This document shows, in pieces, positions 26,575 through 36,766 of a DNA stretch of 64,000 nucleotides (positions are counted from its first letter, which is position 1; each line of letters opens with the position of its first letter). The position numbers were made by a program, and so were the translations under genes. The notes under the pieces are model-generated. The model made no database searches, had not been told where the DNA came from, and saw only the letters and a list, made by a program, of their open reading frames with translations. This DNA is from AP-15 sp963845735. GTDB lineage: Bacteria; Pseudomonadota; Alphaproteobacteria; ATCC43930; CGMCC-115725. Location of the stretch: NCBI GenBank assembly GCA_963845735.1, contig CAWJTR010000003.1, positions 62,001 through 126,000 of the forward strand. The letters are read 5' to 3'.

Positions 26575-28960
26575 AGACGACCCTCGCCTGGCTCAAGACC
26601 CATCTCGATACCGGTGCGCCGCTGGCTGCGATCGTCGAGCGCCTGATCATGCTCGGCCACGATGTCGAGGCGGTCGAAAACCGCGCCGCCGGGCTCGAAC
26701 CCTTCACCGTTGCCTCGGTCGTCTCGGCCGAGCGCCATCCAAATGCCGACCGGCTCCGGGTCTGCGTCGTCGACACCGGCAAGGAGCAGGTCCAGGTGGT
26801 TTGCGGCGCCCCTAACGCCCGCGCCGGCATGAAGGGCGTCTTTGCTCCTGCCGGCACAATAATCCCGCGCACTGGCGCGATGCTCAAGGAAAGCGTGATC
26901 CGCGGCGTCGCCTCGCGCGGCATGCTGTGCTCGGCCTATGAGCTCGGCCTCGGTGACGACCATGACGGCATTATCGAGGCGCCGCAGGACGCGCCGATCG
27001 GCGCGAGATATGCCGATCTGCTCGGTCTCGGCGATGCGGTCATCGACATCAAAGTAACGCCGAACCGCGCCGACTGCCTCGGCGTCCACGGCATCGCGCG
27101 CGATCTTGCCGCATCCGGGCTCGGGCATCTGAAATCGCTCGATACGACCCCGGTTGCCGGCGATTTCCGCTCGCCGATCGGCGTCCACATCGAGGACCGC
27201 TCGGCCTGCCCGCTGTTTCTCGGCCGCCATCTCCGCGGCGTTCGCAACGGGCCAAGCCCGGACTGGCTGCGCCGCCGGCTGGAAGCGATCGGACTGCGGC
27301 CGATCTCGGCGTTGGTCGACATCACCAATTTTCTGACCTTCGACCTCAACCGGCCGCTGCATGTGTTCGACGCCAGTCGGCTCGACGGCGATCTCGTCGT
27401 TCGATTGGCGCAGCCGGGGGAGACCCTGCTCGCGTTGAACGGTCAGGAGTACGCGCTCGACCCGGAGATGACCGTTATCGCCGATCGGGTGAGCGTGCGC
27501 AGCCTCGGCGGAGTCATCGGCGGCGAGACGACCGGGTGCACCGAATCGACGAAGGAGGTCTTTGTCGAGGCGGCTCTGTTCGACCCGGTGCGCACCGCCG
27601 CCACCGGCCGGAAACTCGGCATATCGAGCGACGCGCGCTATCGCTTCGAGCGCGGGCTCGACCCGGCCTTTGTCGGGGACGGGCTCGAAATCGCTACCCG
27701 GCTGATGCTCGAATTGTGCGGCGGCGAAGCCTCGGCGGTCGTCACCGCCGGCGCGGCGCCGGACTGGCGCCGCCGTTACGTGCTGCGCGCGGGGAGGCCG
27801 GCGAGTCTCGGCGGTCTCGATGTAGCGCCTGAGGAAAGCGCCACGATCCTGAAGGCACTCGGCTGTACCGTCGAGCGTTTAGCCAGCGGCGATCTGTCGG
27901 TAGAGCCGCCCTCCTGGCGCGGCGACATCGAGGGCGAGGCCGATCTCGTCGAGGAGGTTCTTCGGATCAAGGGCTATGACCAAATTCCGGCCGTGCCATT
28001 GCCGCGCGAGACGCCATTGCCGCGACCGGCGCTGATCCCGGCTCGACGGCGCTCGGAACTGGTGCGGCGCGCCCTTGCCGCTCGCGGTCTGACCGAGGCT
28101 GTCGGCTTTCTCGTTCATCTCGGCGCGCGAGGCCGAGCTGTTCGGCGGCGCTAAACCCGAGCTCCGGGTCGTCAACCCGATCAGCGCCGATCTCGATGCG
28201 ATGCGGCCGTCTTTGCTGCCGGGCCTCGCCGCCGCCGCGCGACGCAATGCCGATCGCGGCTTCGCTGATTCCGCGCTGTTCGAATTAGGGCCGTTCTATC
28301 GCGACGACACCCCGCAGGGTCAGGGGCTGGCCGCAGCCGGGCTGCGCGCCGGGCGATCTGGCCCCAAGCATTGGCGCGAGCCGGCGCGGGCGGTCGACCT
28401 CTATCAAGTCAAGGCCGACGCGCTGGCCGCTCTTGCCGCGATGGGGGCGCCGGCCGAGAACGTACAAATCAGCGCCGATCCGCCCGCCTGGTACCACCCC
28501 GGCCGGGCCGGGACCTTGCGCCTCGGGTCCAAGGTGCTCGGGCGCCTTTGGCGAACTGCATCCGGCGGTGATCGAGGCGATTGATGCCAAACCGCCGCTC
28601 GTCGCGTTCGAGGTCTTTCTCGATGCCGTCCCCGAGCCGCGCGCGGGGCGCGCCAAGCCACCGCTTCAGCTGCCGGTATTCCAGCCGATCGAGCGCGATT
28701 TCGCCTTCATCGTCGACCGCGAAATGCCGGCCGAGGCGCTGCTGAGGGCAGCCCGCAGCGTCGATCGTAAGCTGGTAACCGAAATCCGCCTCTTCGACGT
28801 CTATGAGGGCGCCGGCCTGCCGCAGGGCAAAAAGTCGCTGGCGATCACCGTCGTGCTGCAGCCGCAGGAACGGACCCTGACCGATTCCGAGATCGAAGGC
28901 TTTTCCAAGCGCCTCGTCGCCCAGGTCGAAAAGGCGACGGGAGGCGTATTGCGGGGCTGA
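26571..28960 (+). CDS. pheT: Phenylalanyl-tRNA synthetase beta subunit, two frameshifts
   Basis: Non-catalytic, editing and tRNA-binding subunit of PheRS. ATG overlaps the pheS stop (ATGA) and GGAGGT stands eight bases upstream. Domains in order: EMAP-type tRNA-binding (VVSAERHPNADRLRVCVVD), B3/B4 editing (IDIKVTPNRADCLGVHGIA), B5, the inactive catalytic-like module (VNPISADLDAMRPSLLPG) and the C-terminal FDX-ACB domain (FQPIERDFAFIVDREMPAE). Two extra bases split it, in the T-run at 28107-28109 and the G-run at 28540-28542. Removing both gives one ORF of about 795 residues, the normal length. Confidence 0.92.
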
Positions 28961-29043
28961 GAGTACCTGGCGACGGCAGCGGAATTGCGTTTTCGTAGCC
29001 GCTTGGCGAGACTGCGGCGTGGCACCTGAAGGAGGGTCCGCCA

Positions 29044-29970
29044 ATGGCGCTGGCAAACGAGCGTGTCGCTTGGTTCAACGGCAAGATCGTGCGCGAGAGC
29101 GAGGTGCTTATCCCGTTTCGCGATCAGGGTTTCCTGCGCGGCGACGCGGTCTTCGACATGACCCGCAGTTTCAACGGCGCCGCCTTTCGCCTCGAGGAGC
29201 ATGTGGCGCGGCTCTACCGCTCGCTCAAATATCTGGACCTCGACCCGGGCCTGACTCCGGCGGAGATGGTCGCAATCAGCGCCGACGTGTTGGCCCGCAA
29301 TCGGCACCTGCTGGGGCCTGGCGAGGATTATTGGCTGGCCCAACGGATCAGCCGCGGCATCAGCCCGGTGGCCGGCGACAATTGGGATCACTACGGTCCG
29401 AATGTGATCGTCGAATGCGTGCCGTTGCCATTCCGCGAGCGGGCCAAGCACTTCCGCGACGGCATCGATGTGATCACGCCGTCCTTGCGGCGTACTCCGC
29501 CCGATTCTTTGTCGCCGCGCGCCAAGATGCACCAGTATTTGAACCTCGTCCTCGCCGACCGCGAAGTGAAGGCGCAGAACACCGCCGCCTGGGCGGTATT
29601 GCTCGACGTCAACGGCAATCTCGCCGAGGGCCAGGGCAGCAACATTTTTCTGGTTCGCGACGGCGGCTTGTTGACGCCGAGAGAGCGCTTCGTACTGCCC
29701 GGCGTCAGCCGTCAGGCGGTGATCGACCTCGCCGGCCAGCTAGGCATCCGATGCAAGGAACAGGATCTCGATCTCTACGACGCCTACACCGCCGACGAAT
29801 GCTTTTTGACCTCGACGAGCCTGTGCATCTGCGGGGTGCGCAGCATGAACGGCCGCACTTTCGCCGCTGGCAAGGTGCCGGGGCCGATCACCCGGAAGCT
29901 GACCGACGCGTACAAGGAATTGGTCGGCTGCGATTTCGTCGCACAATATCTACAGCGGCTTGAGGGCTGA
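29044..29970 (+). CDS. Class IV PLP aminotransferase (branched-chain aminotransferase / aminodeoxychorismate lyase-like)
   Basis: Fold-type IV PLP enzyme of 308 residues, intact, with AAGGAGGG before the ATG. N-terminal WFNGKIVRESEVLIPFRDQG and FLRGDAVFDMTRSFNG match the family. The PLP lysine lies in SPRAKMHQYLNLVLADRE and the phosphate loop in LAEGQGSNIFLVRDG. Sequence alone does not separate IlvE from D-amino-acid transaminase or amine transaminase. The substrate loop is not that of classical E. coli IlvE, and an (R)-amine or D-amino-acid role is possible. It lies downstream of pheT but has its own gap of 83 bases. Confidence 0.85.
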   Translation: MALANERVAWFNGKIVRESEVLIPFRDQGFLRGDAVFDMTRSFNGAAFRLEEHVARLYRSLKYLDLDPGLTPAEMVAISADVLARNRHLLGPGEDYWLAQRISRGISPVAGDNWDHYGPNVIVECVPLPFRERAKHFRDGIDVITPSLRRTPPDSLSPRAKMHQYLNLVLADREVKAQNTAAWAVLLDVNGNLAEGQGSNIFLVRDGGLLTPRERFVLPGVSRQAVIDLAGQLGIRCKEQDLDLYDAYTADECFLTSTSLCICGVRSMNGRTFAAGKVPGPITRKLTDAYKELVGCDFVAQYLQRLEG

Positions 29971-30061
29971 GCCGGCGTCGCGGGGATCGTTTCGTCGGCC
30001 GCTGCATATTCCTTCGTCGAACACGGCTCGGCATTCGAGCCGCATCTCGACGGAGGTCTTT

Positions 30062-30631
30062 GTGAGAAGGATGCTGCTCGCCGCGGCTTTGGCCGCCACC
30101 GCGGCGATCGCCGTACCGGCCTTCGGCCAACCGGCCGAAAATACCGATACCCAGACAAATCAAGCCGCGCCGGCAACCCAGCAAGCGGGTGGAGACCAAG
30201 GCGCCGGCAGCCAGTGGATGCGTGGCCGGGGCGGCTGGGGAATGCGCGGATGGCCGATGATGCGGCACGCCATGTGGCGCGGCGCGGCGATGCGCGGCGA
30301 TCCGCAGCAACGGTGTATCGACCGGCTCGCCTGGCGCGCCGCCCGACGCGCCTATCTCGAAACCGAGCTTGACCTGACTGCCGAACAACGCCCGCTCTGG
30401 GACAAATTGCAGAGCATTGCGCAGGCCGAGCAGCAAAAAGAGCGGCAATGGTGCCAGCAACTCAAGCCCGGGGAGCAATCGACCGCGCTCGACCGCATGG
30501 ATCGTGCGCAACAATTCCTGTCGGCGAGGCTCGATGCCGTACAATCGGCAAAGCCGGCGCTGCAGGCGCTCTACCAGGCGCTGACCCCGGAGCAACGGGC
30601 GATCATGGACCACCCGTTCCGTCGGCCGTAA
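30062..30631 (+). CDS. LTXXQ-motif (Spy/CpxP-like) periplasmic protein
   Basis: Predicted periplasmic helical protein of 189 residues. The signal peptide is RRMLLAAALAATAAIAVPAFG, read as a basic start, hydrophobic core and AFG cleavage site. A Gln/Pro-rich spacer and a Gly/Trp/Met/Arg-rich segment (RGRGGWGMRGWPMMRHAM) follow, the latter possibly metal-binding. Two LTXXQ motifs are present, ELDLTAEQRPLWDK and ALTPEQRAIMD. Such proteins act as chaperones or metal sensors in envelope stress. GTG at 30062 is chosen because GGAGG lies six bases upstream and the signal peptide starts there. Confidence 0.8.
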   Translation: MRRMLLAAALAATAAIAVPAFGQPAENTDTQTNQAAPATQQAGGDQGAGSQWMRGRGGWGMRGWPMMRHAMWRGAAMRGDPQQRCIDRLAWRAARRAYLETELDLTAEQRPLWDKLQSIAQAEQQKERQWCQQLKPGEQSTALDRMDRAQQFLSARLDAVQSAKPALQALYQALTPEQRAIMDHPFRRP

Positions 30632-30736
30632 GCCTCGCAGACCGTTGGTCGGCGCTTCTCGCCGGAAGTCTTGTTCGGCGATCTGCAAGCTCGCTAAGGT
30701 GGCTGCGAGGCTTCCCCGCCGCCACCAAGGCTTCCA

Positions 30737-33671
30737 ATGCCTTTTGACAACGATACTGCACCCGGTCTGGAGGCGCGGCTGCGCCGCGAGATCCGCGGCG
30801 AGGTAATGTTCGACGCGTTCAGCCGCGGGCGCTACAGCACCGACGCGTCGATCTACCAGATCGAGCCCTTGGGCGTTGTTGTGCCGCGCGGCCGAGAGGA
30901 TGCTGCGGTCGCGATTGCGATAGCCCGCGAGGAGGGCGTGCCGGTGTTGCCGCGGGGGGCTGGCACCTCGCAATGCGGGCAGACGGTGGCGCGCGCGCTT
31001 GTCCTCGATTGCAGCAGGCACATGGACCAGGTGATCTCGGTGGACGTCGAAGCCCGCCGTGCACGGGTCGAACCAGGGGTTGTCCTCGACCGGCTCAACC
31101 GCTCGCTGCGCCAGCACCGGCTGTTTTTTCCGGTCGACCCGTCGACGGCGAGCCGGGCGACGATCGGCGGAATGACAGCCAACAACAGCTGCGGCTCGCG
31201 CTCGCTACGCTACGGCAACATGGTACACAACGTTCGCGGGGTCGACGCGCTGCTGGCCGACGGCACCACTGCCTGGTTTGGCGAGGTCCCGGGCAATTTC
31301 GACGACGGAGCGGCGGCGTCCGAGCGGTATCGCGACCTCGTACGCCGGATGCGCGCTTTGCACCGGCGCGAGGCCGACGAGATCGACGCGCGATTTCCAA
31401 AGGTCCTGCGGCGGGTCGGTGGCTATAATATCGATAGCATCGACGATAGCGGCCACAACATGGCTCAGCTGCTCGTCGGCTCCGAAGGCACGCTCGCATT
31501 TTTCAACGAGATCGAGCTCGAATTGCAGCCGATCCCGGGGCATCGGGTTCTCGGCATCTGCCACTTCCCGACTTTCTACGCTGCGATGGACGCGACCCGG
31601 CGCATCGTTGAACTCGGTCCCAGCGCGGTCGAACTGGTCGATCGCACGATGATCGAATTATCGCGCGACATCCCGATGTTCCGCGCCGTGGTCGACCGTT
31701 TCGTCCAGGGCGAGCCGGCGGCAATCCTGCTGACCGAATTTGCAGGTGACGACCCCGCGGAAAATCTGCGGCGGCTGAAGGCGCTCAATGAGCTGATGGG
31801 CGATCTCGGGTTCCCCGGCACCGTGGTCGAAGCCACCGACCCGGCTTTTCAGGCCGCGGTCTGGGAGGTGCGCGCGCAGGGCCTCAACATCATGATGTCG
31901 ATGAAGGGCGACGGCAAACCGATCTCGTTTCTCGAAGATTGCGCGGTGCGCCTCGAAGACCTCGCCGACTACACCGAGCGGCTGACCCGTATCTTCGAAA
32001 AGCACGGCACTTATGGCACCTGGTACGCCCACGCCTCGGTTGGCTGCTTGCATGTGCGACCGGTTTTGAACGTCAAGCAGGAGCTTGAGGTCAGAAAGAT
32101 GCGGGCGATCGCTGAGGAGGCGTTCGCGATGGTCCGCGAATACAAGGGCTCGCATTCGGGCGAGCATGGCGACGGCCTGGTGCGCTCCGAGTTCCACGAG
32201 GCGATGTTCGGCGGGCGCATGGTCCGTGCCTTCGAGGAGGTCAAGGACGCCTTCGACCCGCAGGGCCTGTTCAACCCCGGCAAAATCGTCCGGCCCTCGA
32301 AAATGGACGACCGCAGCCTGTTCCGCTTCAAGCCGGATTACCGGCCGGTGCCGCTGGCCACTGCGCTCGACTGGTCGGAATGGGGCGGGTTCGCCGGTGC
32401 GGTCGAGATGTGCAACAACAACGGCGCATGCCGCGCGCGCGACGCCGCCGTCATGTGCCCGTCGTTTCGCGCCACCGGCGACGAGCGGCATCTGACCCGC
32501 GGCCGCGCCAATACGTTGCGGCTGGCCTTGTCGGGCCAGCTCGGACCCGACGCGCTCGTCTCCGAAGACATGCGCGAGACCATGGCATTGTGCATTTCGT
32601 GCAAGGGCTGCAAGCGCGAATGCCCGACCGGCGTCGACATGGCGCGGATGAAGATCGAGTTCCTGCATCACTATCGCCAACGCCACCGGCTCACGCCACG
32701 CGACCGGCTGATCGCCTATCTGCCGCGCTATGCGCCTTACGCCGCGCGCGTTGCGCCGCTGCTCAATCTCCGCAATCGGCTCCCGTTTCTGGCGCAGCTG
32801 GGCGAACGGTTGTTTGGGCTCGCCGCTACCCGCAAATTGCCGAAGTGGTCCCCCCGCCCGCCCCATCCCTCTCCGCCCCCAGGGGCGGAGAAGGAGAAAG
32901 ACGGTGCGAGGAGATCGTCCAATGGACGCGATGTCGTATTGCTGGTCGACACCTTCAACCGCTATTTCGAGCCGGAGAATGCCGGCGCCGCCGAGCGCGT
33001 CCTAAACCGCGCCGGGTATCGTGTCGTCACCCCAGACCCCGCGCGTGGCCGGCCATTGTGTTGCGGCCGGACCTTTCTGGCCGCCGGCCTCATCGACGAG
33101 GCCCGGATTGAAGCGCAACGCACGGTCGAGGCACTCGCCTCGCATGTCGCCGCCGGCACGCCGATCGTCGGCCTCGAACCCTCCTGCCTGTTGACCCTGC
33201 GCGACGAGTTCCCAGCGCTCCTGCCGGATGCAGCGACCAAGGCGCTGGCCGCCCACGCTCAGCTCTTCGAGGAATTCGTCGATACCGAGCGTGCGGCTGG
33301 ACGGTTCAAACTCACTCTGGCGCCGATGCCGGGCAAGACAGCTCTATTGCACGGCCATTGCCACCAGAAGGCCTTTGCCACTGTCGGCGCCGCGGTCAAG
33401 GCGTTACAGCTGATCCCCGATCTGACGGTCGAGACCTTCGAATTCGACCTGCTGCGGCATGGCTGGCGCCTTTGGCTATGAAGCCGAACACCATGAAATG
33501 TCGGTGAAGATCGGCGAACTTGGCGTTCTGACGAAAATGCGTGCGGCGCCGCCTGCCACCCTCTTGGCCGCCTGCGGCACCAGTTGCCGCCACCAGATCG
33601 CCGACGTGACCGGCCGCGAAGCCCGGCACATTGTACGCCTCCTCGACGAGGCGTCGGCACCTACTCAATAA
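30737..33671 (+). CDS. FAD-linked oxidase fused to Fe-S/CCG domain (D-lactate/glycolate dehydrogenase-like), one frameshift
   Basis: Large flavin and iron-sulfur dehydrogenase, probably oxidising D-lactate or another 2-hydroxy acid and feeding electrons to the respiratory chain. FAD-binding_4 domain: VLPRGAGTSQCGQTV and GGMTANNSCGSRSLRYG. FAD-oxidase C-domain with SGEHGDGLVRSEFHE. Then 4Fe-4S segment CISCKGCKRECPTGVDM and C-terminal CCG domain. The printed frame stops at 33481. Removing one A at 33441-33442 gives STCCGMAGAFGYEAEHHEMS and an end at 33671. A palindrome-bearing insert sits in the linker (32850-32925). Confidence 0.88.
32870..32891. repeat. Perfect palindrome inside the FAD/FeS dehydrogenase gene
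   Basis: TCTCCGCCCC (32870-32879) and GGGGCGGAGA (32882-32891) form a 10-bp inverted repeat with a two-base centre. It encodes a proline/lysine-rich linker (HPSPPPGAEKEKDGARR) that interrupts otherwise conserved protein. It looks like a small palindromic element carried in frame. Confidence 0.65.
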
Positions 33672-34109
33672 GATTTGCCGGCCGGATAGGTTGGATATTT
33701 TGGTACGTCCGGGTTCATGTAATCCCATGGCTGGGCGCTTTTGACGAAGATGTCGGCGTCCGGTCGGAACCAACTCGGATCGTCGAAGCTCACGACGCGG
33801 ATGCCGACCAGATCCGGCCGGGTCGAAACCTGAACGTAGAGCGGTGCGCCGCAATCGCCGCAAAACACGCGGGCGATCTCATTGCCGGCGTCGGATCGGG
33901 CGACGTAACGCCGGGGCTTGCCCTTGACGATGCGAAAGGATGCGGATGGGACCCGCACTGCGGCGACAAAGGCGCTGCCGCTTTGCCGCTGGCAATCCCG
34001 GCAATGGCATTGCAGCGAAAACACCGGTTCTCCGTCGCTTTCGTAGCGAATGGCACCGCACAGGCACCCACCGGTCTTTGGTGAAGCCAACGCTCGTCTC
34101 CGTCTGCAT
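33665..34109 (-). CDS. GFA/CENP-V-family zinc protein, N-terminal frameshift
   Basis: Glutathione-dependent formaldehyde-activating (GFA) fold with structural zinc. Cysteine motifs: GGCLCGAIRYE, QCHCRDCQRQSG and FCGDCGAPLY. The conserved ending is WFRPDADIFVKSAQPW. As read, the first codons (MQTETSVGFTK) and the rest lie in different frames. One extra base in the T-run at 34077-34079 explains it. It is convergent with and overlaps by seven bases the corrected end of the FAD/FeS dehydrogenase. Actual reaction of most members, including this one, is unproven. Confidence 0.82.
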
Positions 34110-34240
34110 TTCTCGGGATGATCCCTCATTCTGGCCGATCGGGGCAACAACCTTCGCACCCAGGACGGAAGCCGGTAACATGCCGGAATGTCGTCTTTCT
34201 CCAATCTCGATCGCGGCTTGCCGTGAGCGTCGACGGCGCC

Positions 34241-34850
34241 ATGCCTGAGCGCGCGCGGGCTCTGTTCGATTTCTGGTTTGGGCCGCCCGAAGATCCCGAG
34301 CGGCTGCACCACCGTCAGATCTGGTTTCGCAGCACGTCCGAGTTTGACGCTGCGGTACGCCATGGCTTCGCGGCCGACCATGACCAGGCAGTCGCGGGCA
34401 TGCTCCAGGATTGGGAAGGGAGCCCTGAAGGCGCGCTGGCATTGGTGATGCTGCTCGATCAGGTACCGCGCAACATCTTTCGCAGTACGCCACGAGCCTT
34501 TACCAGCGATCTCCAGGCATTGGCCACGACTAAGCGGGCGCTGGCGCACTGCTTCGACCTGGCGGTGCCCGCCGCTTGGCGGGTGTTCTTTTATCTGCCG
34601 TTCGAGCACAGCGAGGCTCTTGCCGATCAGCAGCGCGGCATCGCGCTATTGGAGGCATTGCCGCCGGTCCAGGGCCGCCCCGGCGGCGGGCGCATGTCGC
34701 GTCTTCATCTCGAAATCGTCGAGCGCTTCGGCCGTTTCCCGCATCGCAATGCGATCCTCGGCCGAGAGTTCGACCACTGCCGAACTTGCCTTTCTCGAGG
34801 AGTGCGATCTGCGCTTCGGACAGCCCTTCAGAGGGATGACGCCGAAATAA
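34241..34850 (+). CDS. DUF924-family protein, 3' frameshift
   Basis: Helical, TPR-like protein of unknown function, about 200 residues. Family marks are LFDFWFGPPEDP, IWFRSTSEFDAAVR, LALVMLLDQVPRNIFR, FYLPFEHSEALADQ and the C-terminal RFGRFPHRNAILGRES. The frame breaks at TT 34769-34770, where one extra T converts the expected TTAELAFLEECDLRFGQPF into nonsense. The corrected stop is at 34850. ATG at 34241; a GTG 18 bases upstream is possible. Its tail approaches the convergent antiporter gene. Confidence 0.82.
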
Positions 34851-34901
34851 AGCTCGTCGTGCCGGTTCCGGGTCGGTAAAGCCGATGTTCCGCCGTCTCA
34901 A

Positions 34902-36620
34902 TCACTCCGATACCGGCTCCCCGTTCGCCCCGGGAGAAGGCTCTCGGAGGCCGAGGGCACGCTCTGCCATCCGCCGCGCGATCTCGTTTTCGCCCATGAT
35001 AATCAGATCGGCGCCGCAGCGTTGCAGATACTCGACTTCGGCATCCGAATGAGCGCGCGCGACGATCTCGATTTTTGGGTTTACCGCTCGCCCCTGCTCG
35101 ACGATCTGGCCGGCCTCAAACCCGTCCGGAATCGCGACCAGGAGGCAACGTGCTTCGGCCAGGTTTGCCGCGTCGATCACCTCCGGCGCGGCAGCGTTAC
35201 CTTGGATCACTTCGATACCCCGCGCTCGTAATTTGTTGACCAGCTCATGCTGGTCCTCGACGACCAGGAACGGCACATCCTCACGTTCCAGATCCGCGCC
35301 GATGCGACTGCCGACCCGCCCGAAACCGATCAGGACCATATGTTTTTTGAGGTTAGTCGTTGGCAAATCGGTGGGCATTGGCGCGGCTGGTTGCAAGTCG
35401 CCAGCCTCGGCTCGGCGACGTTCCAACCAGGGGCCGAGACGATCAAGAGCGGCGAAGAACAGTGGATTGAGCAGGATCGAGAAGATGGCAGCGGCGAGGA
35501 TCAAATCCCGGCCTTGCTCCGGCAACAGTCCCAGCGTTACCCCGAGCCCCGCCAGGATGAACGAGAACTCCCCGATTTGCGCCAGGCTGGCAGCGATGGT
35601 CAGCGCCGTGGATAACGGATGCCGGAAGGCGAGCACGATCAGTAGTGCCGCCATGGACTTACCAAACAGGATGATCAGCAGGGTTGCGATCAACAGTCCC
35701 GGTTCCCGCACCATGATGGACGGGTCGAACAGCATCCCGACCGAAACAAAGAAAAGGACCGCGAAGGCATCGCGCAGCGGTAACGATTCTTCGGCCGCTT
35801 GGTGGCAGAGTTCGGATTCGGCAAGGACCATGCCGGCGAAGAACGCGCCCAGGGCGAAGGAGACGCCGAACAACTCGGCCGCGCCATAGGCAACGCCCAG
35901 CGCCAGCGACAAAACCGCGAGCCGAAACAGCTCGCGCGAGCCGGTGTGGGCCACATAGTGAAGGATGCGGGGGATCACCTGGCGGCCGACAACGAGCATC
36001 AGCGCGACGAAAACGGCGACCTTGGCGAAGGTGAAGCCGAGCGTCGCGGCGATGTGGCCTGCCTCGGCCGCGCTCGATATCCCTCCGGCTCCGCGGAGCA
36101 GGCCCGCGATCGGCGGCAATAGCACCAGGGTCAGCACCATCGCCAGATCCTCGACGATCAGCCAGCCCACGGCGATGCGCCCTTGCTCGGTCTCGACGAG
36201 ACGACGTTCCTGTAAGGCGCGCAGCAGCACCACCGTGCTCGCGACTGAAAGCGCAAGCCCAAACACCAAGCTTGCACCGAGCTTCCAGCCAAGGCCCCAC
36301 CCCAGCCCCATTCCGAGCGCAGTGGCGAGGGCAATCTGAACAAGCGCGCCCGGAACGGCGATGCCCCGGACCGAGAGGAGATCCTTCAAGGAAAAGTGGA
36401 GACCGACGCCAAACATCAAAAGGATGACGCCAATCTCGGCGAGGTCACCCGCCAGTGCCGGATCGGCGACGAATCCCGGGGTGAACGGGCCGACCAATAC
36501 GCCGGCGAGAAGGTAGCCCACCAGCGGGGAAACCCGTATCCGATGGGCCATCGCTCCAAGAATGAAGGCGAGGACGAGGCCCCCGACGATCGTGGCGATC
36601 AGCGGCGTGTGATGCGGCAT
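34902..36620 (-). CDS. ybaL: CPA2-type K+/H+ antiporter with TrkA-N domain (YbaL/Kef-like)
   Basis: Inner-membrane cation:proton antiporter, probably K+/H+. About twelve hydrophobic segments in residues 1-390, beginning TPLIATIVGGLVLAFILGA, with VGYLLAGVLVGPFTPGF, a Kef-family mark. The cytoplasmic tail has a Rossmann RCK/TrkA-N domain, HMVLIGFGRVGSRIG, then FLVVEDQHELVNKLRARG, which binds NAD(H) or another nucleotide. 572 residues, intact, same size as YbaL. Divergent from the hydrolase gene at 36767. No ancillary KefF/KefG quinone oxidoreductase is adjacent, which favours YbaL over KefB/C. Confidence 0.88.
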   Translation of the reverse strand: MPHHTPLIATIVGGLVLAFILGAMAHRIRVSPLVGYLLAGVLVGPFTPGFVADPALAGDLAEIGVILLMFGVGLHFSLKDLLSVRGIAVPGALVQIALATALGMGLGWGLGWKLGASLVFGLALSVASTVVLLRALQERRLVETEQGRIAVGWLIVEDLAMVLTLVLLPPIAGLLRGAGGISSAAEAGHIAATLGFTFAKVAVFVALMLVVGRQVIPRILHYVAHTGSRELFRLAVLSLALGVAYGAAELFGVSFALGAFFAGMVLAESELCHQAAEESLPLRDAFAVLFFVSVGMLFDPSIMVREPGLLIATLLIILFGKSMAALLIVLAFRHPLSTALTIAASLAQIGEFSFILAGLGVTLGLLPEQGRDLILAAAIFSILLNPLFFAALDRLGPWLERRRAEAGDLQPAAPMPTDLPTTNLKKHMVLIGFGRVGSRIGADLEREDVPFLVVEDQHELVNKLRARGIEVIQGNAAAPEVIDAANLAEARCLLVAIPDGFEAGQIVEQGRAVNPKIEIVARAHSDAEVEYLQRCGADLIIMGENEIARRMAERALGLREPSPGANGEPVSE

Positions 36621-36766
36621 GAAGTATCCTCGGGGCCGTTCGGCGGCACCGCCGCCATATGCGACCGTCGCTACCGCTATCTTCTGCAGTGATGTGACGC
36701 GACGGAGATTGCTATGATACGCCTAAGGTCTGCAGCCGAAGACGCACACGAGGTAGGAGTTCAGCC

